Source of the DNA: Lagopus muta
Taxonomy: Eukaryota; Chordata; Aves; Galliformes; Phasianidae
Direction of reading: 5' to 3'
Assembly: GCF_023343835.1 (NCBI RefSeq)
Contig: NC_064447.1
Coordinates: 6,526,001-6,590,000 of the forward strand
Length of the DNA: 64,000 nucleotides
Shown: piece after piece, positions 39,301 through 46,583 of the stretch
Numbering within the stretch: the first letter of the stretch is position 1
How the letters are laid out: each line of letters opens with the position of its first letter
Translations under genes and position numbers: made by a program
The notes under the pieces: model-generated
Seen by the model: the letters and a program-made list of their open reading frames with translations, nothing else
The model's database searches: none
Told to the model about the DNA's origin: nothing

Positions 39301-42300
39301 TTATTCTGTCCAGGAAGGCTTGTGCAAGCTCTGGTGTGATATCATACACTGTGTCCAACTGCTTTGTTGCATTGTCGTAGCTAATGAATAGTCTTATCTG
39401 ATCAGTGCAAACAAAGTCATTCATCAGGATTAGGGAATGACTGCATCTACTAAAACGTTTGACACTATAAATTAATTGACTCAATGTATGCTTTACAGAA
39501 AGAAAGAAGATTTGGATAATACAGTATTTTTGAAGGTAACACTGCTGAACTGTCAAATAATTTGAGGGTCTTCTATCATTGGTCCTTTCAATACAAATCA
39601 CAGAAGCCTGATACAGAAAAATAACTACAGAAAAATATCACTGATCAGTCCTTCTGAATTAGGTAAGAGAGGAATAATTGGTTGACAATGAATTTAAATT
39701 CACGTCATCTTTAAGAAATTAAAAATACATAAATTCCTCTTTCACGTTTAAGTTTGCATTTTGTTTACACCTGTTGTAGATGACATCATTTGACAGTGAT
39801 ACATCCAATGACACTCTTCTACTTACTTCACTGAGACTAATTTTCAGAATTTCTTCCAAAGGCAGATGGACCATGTATCTTCCTAAAATCCATAAGTTTT
39901 CTGCACTGACCCATGAAGCTGATTCATTGAAATCTGTTTTCAACAAATAGACAGTTACGACAATGTTTGGAAAGTCGTTGTTTTCCAATACTATCATGCC
40001 CACTATGTTACTATTGGTAAACGATCACAAAATAGCTGCAAATCAGAAAAATCCTTTGCAGACAGAGTCAGCTCCCCTCCATTAGCTCTTAGCACCACAT
40101 TTTTAAGAACTCATTCACTTTTTAATGAAACTGAAATAGTACTGCAAATGTCTCAAATTTTCTCGTATGAAGACAATCTTTTATGTTGTAGAAGCGAAAT
40201 GGATTAAGTACAGGACTGGCAAAATTATACGAATAGTATTAAGTATGAAGCAACATTTTTTAAACTTAGGTTTTCCTGATCAAATATATTATTTGTATTC
40301 AAATCAGGAAGGCATAATATTTTGTAACTCTTGATGTATCTTACATATTATTACTGATAATATCACTTATTTCTGTAATATGCAATAACAACAATACAGA
40401 AAATTAATAATTATTCATATACTCGTGTGGAAAAAGGTTAGCAAAAATGCAAAATACTGCCTAATATTTAATAAATGTCATTTATCTGGTAACATTCTCA
40501 AAAAGTATTTTAAATGAAATCAGGATCCCTGAGTAAATAAATAAAGTATTTACAGACCACAACATGATAATAATATTAATAATATGGTAATAACATAATA
40601 ATATGGTAATATGAGCTAGAAAGACAGTGTTTTCCCAAAGTGTCCTAACTTGACTACTCAGCATGATATCATATCTTCCCCACACCTGCACTGCTTTGCA
40701 CGTGAAAGAGCAACAGAAGAGAGGCCTGGCAGCTCCCAGTCCCTCCTGAGCTGGGTGATCTTTCATTAACTGAGGGCTCACTGATGTTCCAGGCATGATG
40801 CCTGATGCTGTGGGATCTTCCCAGGATTGCTGAGCACCATCAGGTGAGTCCTGCCCATGACAGAACGCATCACAGCAGAGTGGTGATTTTCCCCTCTATG
40901 ACTTTACACGTTATGCAGATATTTTGAGGTAGTTGTGGTCCCAGGAGCCAGATGTTGCTACACTGAAACGAGGGGGCACTTTGCCTTTCATTTCCAGAGG
41001 AACAGGAAGAATATACAGTGGGATGTTCAGTGAGAAGCAGATATGGCTTTGATATGTTGGCATTACAGCCCTCTCGTGGAGCATCCCCTGCACTGTCCCA
41101 GTGTGGCATGTAAGATATATTAGTCAGGCAAACAGACATAGGAAAATGCATACAATTGGATTGGCTTTTTTTTCTTTAAATAATAGGCTCTCAGACAGGT
41201 CTATTCTAGTCTCAGCAGGAGTTCAGAAGTAAACAGTACATATCCTATTTAAATCTTAGAGAAGGGATTTGGGAACAGAGGCTTTGAGTACAACTCTGAG
41301 CAGAAGAGGTGAACAACAAGCATCTCTGGGGAGCTATTTGCTGTGATTAACAAATCTAAGCTTATTGCAGTCCACAGCAAAGGCATTGCAGAGAGCTACT
41401 CATAACAGTCCTGTGTTAAACATAAGAAACAACACAATACAAGAGACAAGTCTTTTGTTGACTGTTTTTCTCTTATAAGCAAGAAGAACAGGTAGTGCAT
41501 AACATACCACTTCTGTTATAGGGTTTTTGTAGAATCTCCTTCATCCAGCCATACAGAGCTTTCTGTGTATTTGCTGAGGTTTTGTCATAGAGGTCCTTAA
41601 ATACAGTTGATCTAAGTGACACAGTGGCATATTAATTCACTAATGAATAAGCAAAGAAAAAAATACCCAAAAGACACATGGGCAAATGTTTTTAAGAAAC
41701 AGCAAGATAAAAGAGGAAAGCTACAGCTGATACAATAGTGAGACCAGTAATCTACTAGTGAGAATAGTAATCTTATTCTAAGTGTACATATCCAGAAGAA
41801 ATGCTACATAGTGCTAATTGTGATGATTGGAAAATAAATGGCTCACAAGTTTCTGAAAGCATCTTCCTGCAAATCATTTGGGAGACTCCCAACGACATCA
41901 GGTTGGAGATAATTCACCGCTGACATTCGCAAAATCTGGCTTAGGATATCTACACAGTCCATAGCCCTCAGAGCCAGAAAGCATTTCTCCAGTGTTATAA
42001 GAAACAAGGTTCTGTTCACTCCTGGAATTTGGAAAATTCTCTCCCGAGTCTTTTCCCAATCAAGGATAACATTTCCAATTTCCTGCAAACAACACAGGGT
42101 TAAAATTATGTCTTTTCTGATTAATTCCATAAACTGTTCATTTTGAAGCCTTATAGAAAGCACTCCACAAACAATATGGTGCTATTCTCATGAAAAATAG
42201 CTGCAAAACACTGCCTGGTTGTGTTTCTCCAGATAATTCCTGTTTGATGTTGGCTATGGACCAGCTTGAATCTTTATACAAAATCAAAATGAAAAACAGA

Positions 42301-45300
42301 AAAAGCCAAATGGCTCAAGTTACAGCACGTACTCTCACGAAGGAGTTAGTTACTTGGAAAAATGAACAGATGCTGGAATAGAATGAGTATTATTTCATAT
42401 GTAATTTAGAATGTAGGCAACTCTGGAACGGATCTTTTCCCATGCAGTATTTCGTCAGCTGTTATTACAAACACCCCCTTCAAGACACCAGGCAACATCA
42501 AAGAAACAAGCGCAGGTAAAAGCCAGTCTGGCAGGGGACAGAGCATTGGTTGTTCCTTCTCAGATGTCAACGTCCCTAGGACAGCAAGGTCAGAGCTGAT
42601 AGTCCCAGGCCTGGTTATTTGTTACTGTAATTATTACTCCTCTCAGAAGAACTACATCCATCACTTGAGAAGACAAAATTCACCGCTTATTGACAGGGCT
42701 TATGCTCTATGCTCCTCCTCCCAGTACAGGCTATACACCCATCTGGTGTGCTTCAGCAACAGAAGCTGCACCGCTGTTCCTCCAGAATTGCTCTCTGCAT
42801 TGCACAGAGTTTGTCCTGGGCAGTTACCTCACATGGCTGGGGAAATGCTCTGCCTTTGTTCCAGGTTAATCTGCACCCTGCAGTGATGCACATGCTGGAA
42901 GCCTGCAGGGAGGATGCAAAGTGCTGTCATGCACCAGGATACATCCTCACTGAGTGGCACTCGCTGGATTTGAGTGAAACATATAAGGTGTGTCACCCAT
43001 ATAACACAGCACAAAGGCAAGAAAAAACATCATGCTGCTTCTCCTCCAAATTGCCTAATTATTTGCTTGTATGGTGCTTGAACAGGATAATTAATTTCAC
43101 CTTCTTCAGTCATCTTGCCTCTTTCTTGCCAACGTGAAGAAACAGAAACTCAAAGAGAACAAGTGGTCCTACCCACCTCACAGAACTGTTCTCTGGACAC
43201 ACATCTTTCTCCAGTGAGTAGACAGAAAATCCAGACTTGGGGCTGACACCCAACCTTTAGACACCAACCCCCCAAAAGGGGCTCCTGCAATCTGCTCCAA
43301 GCCAGCCAAGCAACAGCACAACGTGCATTGTGAGAGCCCAAGTCTGGTCCTTTTCCTTTTATCTAAGTTTTGGGAACAGCTCTATTTCTCATGCAGAGAC
43401 TTACAAGATAGTCCTTTCTGCTGTTGAAAAGATACTTCATTGCAGTCTGGAACTGCTGTTGATCAAGTTGTTGAAATGCAGACAGCAGATGCCTGGGCTG
43501 GTATAAAAGGTTCTTCAAGTAACTCTGTATGGATGTCTGAAGTATTAAAAAAATATGCATTATATACATAAAATTCATGGTACCCACTAGATGCATCTTT
43601 TACTCTCTGAAAATCTCCACATAAGGAGGGACAAGCGTTCAGCTTTCTGTTCTGCCCATGTTGTCAGTGACCAGAATAACTACAATCAAAACAAAATGGC
43701 AACAAAAATAATCTAAGTACAATGCTGGAAAACAATAGCTTTTAAAGCCTATGACTGGTATCATGAGCAAGTTCTCTTCAGTGAGACATGTAACAAAAAT
43801 ACTCTGTTTTTCCCTTCATAAAAACAAGTATACTAATGTTTTCCTGTTTCATGGCAGAGCTGCACAAATAAACTCTTTGAAGAGCTCTAAACATCAGGTA
43901 CTGTGGGCATAAAATTATTACTTAAAAAAGGAAGGAAATGTGCAATTAGACAGGAGGCGAAGTCTGCACCAGGTCATAAAGCAAAACTACCCTTTCTCAC
44001 ATCAAACTGCATTAGCAGCTAACAACCTCATGCCTGTTTTAAAACTCCAAGGGGAATTCTAGCATAGCAACAGAAAACAGGTTCATTAGCACTAGACTGG
44101 AGAAAATCCCTTCTAATTCCCACCAGAATTATTTCAGAATTGGTTAGGAATTTAAGTTGACACTGCTTTGTTGCCTTTGCATTGCCACCACCACCTATTA
44201 ACACAGTTAGGTCTTTGTTGTCCAGGGAGTTCAGGGCTGATTACAGCCTTAAAATGTTAATAAAACTCATCTGTGCAAATGAATTCTAAAGACACTGAGA
44301 GCAAACAGAAAGAAGTAGGGTCAGATTTGTAAGAGTGTGGCAGCAAAAAGGGGTTTGAGGAACTGCAGGGCTGTGGGCTGTGGGTCACATGTTAGATGCT
44401 CTCAGAGTGCAGGCAGGGAGGACTCTAGATTTGGGTCAGTGGCTGCAGTTCCACTTCAGTTGGTGAGGTTGTTGGATTTGACTCCTCACCAGTCATCATG
44501 GCATAGGGTAAAGGAAACCAGCTTTTTTCTATGTTACTTCCCCAGAGACAATTTTAAAAAGCTATCTCAGAGGAGCCTTATAAGATGAAAGCATTTTTTT
44601 AGGATGCTCTGGAGCCTCTCATTCCATCTGAAGTAATGCAAACTACAGCCACAGTCAAAATCTTGAAACAATCTCCCATTTTATGGCGAAAAAGCGCGTG
44701 CCTATACTCAGTTCAGGAACAAACAGGAAACGCCAAATTTTTGCTTACCATCAGAAGAGATAAAAAGAACCTTATTGTTTAATCCTTGCATAATGTTGCA
44801 ATCTTTAGGGGCAAAAAAAAAAAAAAAAAAAAAGGTACTCATATTTCCTACATCTCTGCTACACTGCAGAGCTATTAATTACTTCTCTTATTGACAACCT
44901 AACTTTGGCTACAGAACTGAGTAGCTTATTTTAATTCCTTTTTAAATAAAAATGTCAGTGCATTTTGAATGACACAAACCTGTAGGCTGAGAAGAGTAAA
45001 CTTAACCTCTCGGGCATGGAAATATGCCATGACTTTTGTAACCATATCTGCTGTCCATACATTAGAACTGCAAGAGAAAACAGGACCAAAAGTGCCAGCA
45101 AAATAATATAGCATATAAAATAGCTGATTTAGTCAAGACAGTAAGAGAAGCAAACACTATCAGTAACAACTAAACTACACAAGTAATCTTGGCCTAATCA
45201 GATTAACAGCCAACATACTGAATGCAATGAATAGTTAGAAGAGAAATCTATTAGGAATGTGTTGGTTTTTTTTTTCTAAATCCATTTCCCCTCCCTAATA

Positions 45301-46583
45301 ATATCAATTTTCTGACATGCTGCCTGGCATGAGATGAGCTGTGTGGTGGCTCCTCGTAATACCTCTTCTGATCTGCTTATCCAAAGTAAGGATGAGGACT
45401 AACTTCTACTGCCTTTTCCCCAGCAGTGTTATTAATGTCAGTGTTTCTTCTTTACACACCCAGATTTTCTCAAAATACACCAGGGTGGAATTGAGGCTTT
45501 TATTCTCTTCCATATTTAGACAAAATTGGCAATAATTACAAAGTCACCAAGAGCTGGAGGAAGAGGGATGGATGGAGGGTGAAGCAGGACTGGAAACTGA
45601 CTGCACACTGGAACTGCACCAGTAAGAAGCCATTCTGAAATACATGAACTAAGTTAATTATCAAGATTTTTGAAAACATGCATTCAGATTCTCAGCCTCA
45701 ACCTCTGCTTGCTTTTTGCTTTATCATGAAAAAACAGCTTTTTCCTCATTAGGACAAAATATTCCTCACAGCAGATCTAGACCAAAGTAAGCAGGTAGCA
45801 ATTTCATAATGTTTCAGCTTTTGTGGAAATGAAACAGATCAGACGTGAAGTGCACGATGATACTGACAATCAAGATGGTGAGAGTAATACATTACCTCTG
45901 AAAATGAAGAACATCGAGGAGAGCTACATGTAAAAAATGGAACGAAAGAGTTACAGCGAGATACTGAGTTTTAATTCCTTTTAGCAACGTAAATGGGAAC
46001 AATTTTGCACATTACCATTTAGGTATTTCCCAGTCACTACTTCCTCCTTCAGAAAAAAAATAAAGATGTGTGATCAGTTATTTTCAGATTATATTATAAA
46101 TGTTATTAGAGAGACCAAGTAAAAATACTAACCGCAGCTTTGTGTAACAGTGGAGGCAAATCTGTAAAAGATCATCATGTTACTAAAAGGTGATGGACAG
46201 TTTACCATTCAGTTGCTGTACAAAAATGTTTCTCGTGCAGCTACCACAACTATATACACACAATTTACAGTCACACATTACTGCAGCTTTGATTAAATGT
46301 ACTTACAGAAGGACGCTGAAAATAAAAAGCTATTAAATAATAAGTAATTCTGTCTAAATTCTTTGGTATAGTCCTTGAGGCCATGAGAGCAGAGAATAGC
46401 CTCCTACTTACTAAACAGCACTGAATCTACTTTGAATCTACTTACTAAACACAGCTTTTTCCATCACACAGAATACATTCCTGACATAGGATTTTTAGTC
46501 TTACCTTCAGAATTCTGACTGTGAGTAATCTCAGCAGGATTCATTAATATCAATAAGAAACACATCTTCAGAAGTCTGAGCAT
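15246..46583 (-). CDS. OTOA: Otoancorin (complete, 30 coding exons)
   Basis: Otoancorin belongs to the mesothelin/stereocilin family. In mammals it is a cell-surface protein that attaches acellular gels such as the tectorial membrane to inner-ear epithelium; human loss causes DFNB22 deafness. Thirty exons, listed separately, join with matching phases into 3519 nt (1172 residues plus stop); human is about 1140. The start ATG at 46583-46581 opens a signal peptide ([14 protein letters not shown]). Landmarks follow the human order: [129 protein letters not shown] and GPENAAMVT. At least ten N-glycosylation sequons are visible. The last two exons are unlike the human GPI-signal end. Exons 11, 29 and 30 are less certain than the rest. 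Confidence 0.95.
16560..16622 (-). CDS. OTOA: OTOA coding exon 29, candidate hydrophobic segment
   Basis: This 63-nt exon keeps phase 1 at both ends and has an acceptor (aaagcctag|GCTCC) and a strong donor (TATGCTG|GTGAGT). It encodes [20 protein letters not shown], a mostly hydrophobic run. It could be skipped without breaking the frame. I know of no human counterpart. Confidence 0.6.
17085..17277 (-). CDS. OTOA: OTOA coding exon 28 (to residue 1124)
   Basis: It reads [20 protein letters not shown], then [18 protein letters not shown], ending in a Pro-rich linker (RRPPAPG). The acceptor is ttcactctcag|GCATTG; the best donor is CAGGTG|GTGAGT. This is the last exon with clear human homology. 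Confidence 0.93.
19058..19155 (-). CDS. OTOA: OTOA coding exon 27 (to residue 1060)
   Basis: It reads [20 protein letters not shown], then [12 protein letters not shown]. The acceptor is tatctttgcag|GTGG and the donor is TTCCAA|GTAAGA. Confidence 0.94.
19706..19842 (-). CDS. OTOA: OTOA coding exon 26 (to residue 1027)
   Basis: It reads [20 protein letters not shown] and ends [12 protein letters not shown], matching human [20 protein letters not shown]. The acceptor is gtcttttgcag|TGC and the donor is GCAG|GTAACA. Confidence 0.95.
20006..20103 (-). mobile_element. CR1 LINE 3' end, inverted
   Basis: The plus strand reads aaaatcatagagtttggaag, then ggagatcatgtagcccaacc. This is the reverse complement of the standard CR1 tail. 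It lies in the OTOA intron between exons 26 and 25. Confidence 0.88.
20321..20463 (-). CDS. OTOA: OTOA coding exon 25 (to residue 981)
   Basis: It reads [20 protein letters not shown], then [19 protein letters not shown]. The acceptor is tttctgcag|GCAAGA and the donor is TTCAG|GTACAG. Confidence 0.94.
21405..21560 (-). CDS. OTOA: OTOA coding exon 24 (residues 883-934)
   Basis: It contains [20 protein letters not shown] and ends QQAEWTLAQ. The acceptor is tgttctaaag|GTTTGG, with a short pyrimidine tract, and the donor is GCCCAG|GTAAGC. Confidence 0.94.
22941..22990. repeat. 19-bp tandem repeat, about 2.6 copies
   Basis: The unit aggagaaataaatcaattt is repeated head to tail inside the OTOA intron between exons 24 and 23. 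Confidence 0.85.
24629..24816 (-). CDS. OTOA: OTOA coding exon 23 (to residue 882)
   Basis: It contains [20 protein letters not shown] and ends [12 protein letters not shown], close to human [20 protein letters not shown]. The acceptor is ttttttcctcag|ATTGCC and the donor is AAGCAG|GTGACT. Confidence 0.95.
27221..27272. repeat. Two-copy tandem duplication of about 26 bp
   Basis: gtatatcctgtattgaatac followed by agaat is repeated with a two-base insertion in the second copy. The copies are almost identical, so this is a local duplication. Confidence 0.85.
28128..28257 (-). CDS. OTOA: OTOA coding exon 22 (to residue 819)
   Basis: It reads [20 protein letters not shown], then [13 protein letters not shown]. 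The acceptor is tccttttgaag|TTTCC after a long T tract, and the donor is ACACCAG|GTGGGT. Confidence 0.9.
29302..29395 (-). CDS. OTOA: OTOA coding exon 21 (to residue 776)
   Basis: It reads [20 protein letters not shown], then [11 protein letters not shown], matching human PQHWTAETTKDLGPFL. The acceptor is atatttttcag|CTCTCC and the donor is GAAAAG|GTATGT. An NWT sequon is present. Confidence 0.93.
29531..29632 (+). mobile_element. CR1 LINE 3' end
   Basis: It contains gaactggatgatcttaaaag, then tcccttccaacttaaaccat and tctgtgattctg, the CR1 tail in plus orientation. It lies about 140 bp upstream of OTOA exon 21. Confidence 0.8.
31434..31624 (-). CDS. OTOA: OTOA coding exon 20 (to residue 744)
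   Basis: It reads [20 protein letters not shown] and ends [14 protein letters not shown]. The acceptor is cttgtttcag|AATGGC and the donor is TATGG|GTAAGG. Confidence 0.94.
32437..32737 (-). mobile_element. CR1 LINE 3' fragment, inverted, about 300 bp
   Basis: The plus strand runs from gagattgcctggtccaaacc through gcaacctgtcccagtgatca to gatcccacctgagccttctc. These are landmarks of an inverted CR1 3' region. Confidence 0.85.
33490..33625 (-). CDS. OTOA: OTOA coding exon 19 (to residue 681)
   Basis: It reads [20 protein letters not shown] and ends [10 protein letters not shown]. The acceptor is attcttttgcag|GATT and the donor is TGCTTG|GTAGGC. Confidence 0.93.
33838..33911 (-). CDS. OTOA: OTOA coding exon 18 (to residue 635)
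   Basis: It reads [20 protein letters not shown], then FLVL. The acceptor is ttgcttttag|GTTAAT and the donor is CTTCC|GTAAGT. An NAS sequon is present. Confidence 0.93.
34373..34490 (-). CDS. OTOA: OTOA coding exon 17 (to residue 611)
   Basis: It reads [20 protein letters not shown] and ends [10 protein letters not shown]. The acceptor is tttccctatcag|TACAGG and the donor is TATCAG|GTAAAA. Confidence 0.94.
34711..34766 (-). CDS. OTOA: OTOA coding exon 16 (to residue 571)
   Basis: It reads [17 protein letters not shown]. The acceptor is ttatttcag|GCCTTG and the donor is CTAAG|GTATGG. Confidence 0.92.
35000..35060 (-). mobile_element. Possible decayed CR1 tail, inverted
   Basis: gaggtttggaggtcacgttg, then tctaaccttcc, resembles a worn inverted CR1 end. 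The match is weak. Confidence 0.3.
35372..35512 (-). CDS. OTOA: OTOA coding exon 15 (residues 507-553)
   Basis: It contains [17 protein letters not shown] and ends KEKELRSSQ, matching human VEIQGAFFKEVSLFDL and KDKELGRSQ. The acceptor is cactttttag|ATAGC and the donor is AGCCAG|GTAAAA. Confidence 0.93.
35819..35986 (-). CDS. OTOA: OTOA coding exon 14 (residues 451-506)
   Basis: It reads [20 protein letters not shown] and ends [14 protein letters not shown]. The acceptor is atctctgcag|GTTTTA and the donor is AGGAAG|GTAATT. Confidence 0.95.
36508..36723 (-). CDS. OTOA: OTOA coding exon 13 (residues 379-450)
   Basis: It contains [20 protein letters not shown] and [20 protein letters not shown], a strongly conserved core of the family. 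NQT and NDT sequons are present. The acceptor is gctttag|CTTAAA and the donor is GGAAAG|GTACCT. Confidence 0.95.
37087..37210 (-). CDS. OTOA: OTOA coding exon 12 (to residue 378)
   Basis: It reads [20 protein letters not shown], then [15 protein letters not shown]. The acceptor is ttccatatag|GCTAGG and the donor is CAGAAG|GTGGGT. Confidence 0.94.
37365..37757 (-). other. Unidentified exon-like reading frame in an OTOA intron
   Basis: After a plausible acceptor (ccctgctgtag) an open frame of about 130 codons runs on the same strand as OTOA to a stop at about 37365. It contains [56 protein letters not shown] and [17 protein letters not shown]. It has six Cys in short-spaced groups and three N-glycosylation sequons, so it looks like a secreted or extracellular protein segment. 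A possible donor is AATATT|GTATGT near 37392. It does not match otoancorin and I do not recognise the family. It may be an exon of an unknown gene, a decayed gene fragment or chance. Confidence 0.35.
38571..38610. repeat. (TA)n microsatellite
   Basis: Two TA runs are separated by cacaa, inside the OTOA intron between exons 12 and 11. Confidence 0.95.
39062..39097 (-). CDS. OTOA: OTOA coding exon 11, candidate 36-nt microexon
   Basis: Entry and exit phases fit the neighbouring exons exactly. The exon reads [11 protein letters not shown], compared with QAHELWALEPFPK in human at the same place. The acceptor (ccctggttag) has a weak pyrimidine tract; the donor is GGAG|GTGTGC. Skipping it also keeps the frame, so it may be absent or alternative. 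Confidence 0.45.
39258..39397 (-). CDS. OTOA: OTOA coding exon 10 with a GC donor (to residue 324)
   Basis: It reads [20 protein letters not shown], then [15 protein letters not shown] and NTSTVY. The only donor in frame is TACAG|GCAAGA, a good GC-AG type site. No GT donor fits nearby. Confidence 0.92.
39827..39933 (-). CDS. OTOA: OTOA coding exon 9 (to residue 278)
   Basis: It reads [20 protein letters not shown], then [15 protein letters not shown]. The acceptor is tgttgaaaacag|ATT and the donor is AGTGAA|GTAAGT. An NES sequon lies at its start. Confidence 0.94.
40563..40612. repeat. AAT-rich simple repeat
   Basis: An imperfect (ATA)n/(AAT)n run that includes two copies of aataatatggtaat. 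Confidence 0.8.
41508..41611 (-). CDS. OTOA: OTOA coding exon 8 (to residue 242)
   Basis: It reads [20 protein letters not shown], then GWMKEILQ. The acceptor is gtcacttag|ATC and the donor is AGTG|GTATGT. Confidence 0.93.
41847..42082 (-). CDS. OTOA: OTOA coding exon 7 (residues 130-207)
   Basis: This is the longest exon (236 nt). It holds [17 protein letters not shown], with an NRT sequon, and [12 protein letters not shown]; both are closely conserved with human. The acceptor is gtttgcag|GAAATT and the donor is AACTT|GTGAGC. Confidence 0.95.
43405..43536 (-). CDS. OTOA: OTOA coding exon 6 (residues 86-129)
   Basis: It contains [20 protein letters not shown] and ends SRKDYL, in phase 0 at both ends. 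The acceptor is aatacttcag|ACATCC and the donor is TATCTT|GTAAGT. Confidence 0.93.
44813..44833. repeat. Poly-A run, 21 bp
   Basis: A pure A run in an OTOA intron. No retrotransposed body is recognisable in front of it. Confidence 0.95.
44980..45067 (-). CDS. OTOA: OTOA coding exon 5 (to residue 85)
   Basis: The exon reads [20 protein letters not shown] and ends in LLSLQ. The acceptor is tctcttgcag|TTC and the donor is CTACAG|GTTTGT. Confidence 0.92.
45896..45923 (-). CDS. OTOA: OTOA coding exon 4 (28-nt microexon)
   Basis: The acceptor is acatgtag|CTCTCC and the donor is TTTCAGAG|GTAATG. It reads ALLDVLHFQ with split codons at both ends, matching human ALLDLIQFQ. Confidence 0.85.
46016..46046 (-). 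CDS. OTOA: OTOA coding exon 3 (31-nt microexon)
   Basis: The acceptor is ttttctgaag|GAGGAAG and the donor is CTAAATG|GTAATG. It reads [10 protein letters not shown], equivalent to human EEIIDGSYLN. Confidence 0.85.
46133..46161 (-). CDS. OTOA: OTOA coding exon 2 (29-nt microexon)
   Basis: The acceptor is atcttttacag|ATTTGCC and the donor is GCTGCG|GTTAGT. With the split Asp codon it reads [10 protein letters not shown], matching human DLHPLLQNMA at the same place. Confidence 0.85.
46505..46583 (-). CDS. OTOA: OTOA coding exon 1: start and signal peptide (residues 1-26)
   Basis: ATG at 46583-46581 opens [20 protein letters not shown], a basic-then-hydrophobic secretion signal. The donor is TCTGAAG|GTAAGAC (phase 1). 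A second Met at residue 7 is an alternative start. A weak acceptor (acactag) just upstream suggests a separate 5'UTR exon. Confidence 0.88.

Larger units (their letters stand above)
15329..46504 (-). other. OTOA introns: overall content
   Basis: The 29 introns between the listed exons range from about 80 bp (between exons 3 and 2) to about 3.8 kb. Most are plain AT-rich sequence. CR1 pieces lie at 20006-20103, 29531-29632 and 32437-32737, with a doubtful one at 35000-35060. Simple repeats lie near 22941, 27221, 38571, 40563 and 44813. The intron between exons 11 and 12 holds two exon-like reading frames that I cannot name (listed separately). I see nothing else in the longer introns at 17.3-19.0, 21.6-24.6, 24.8-28.1 and 45.1-45.9 kb. 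Confidence 0.75.
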
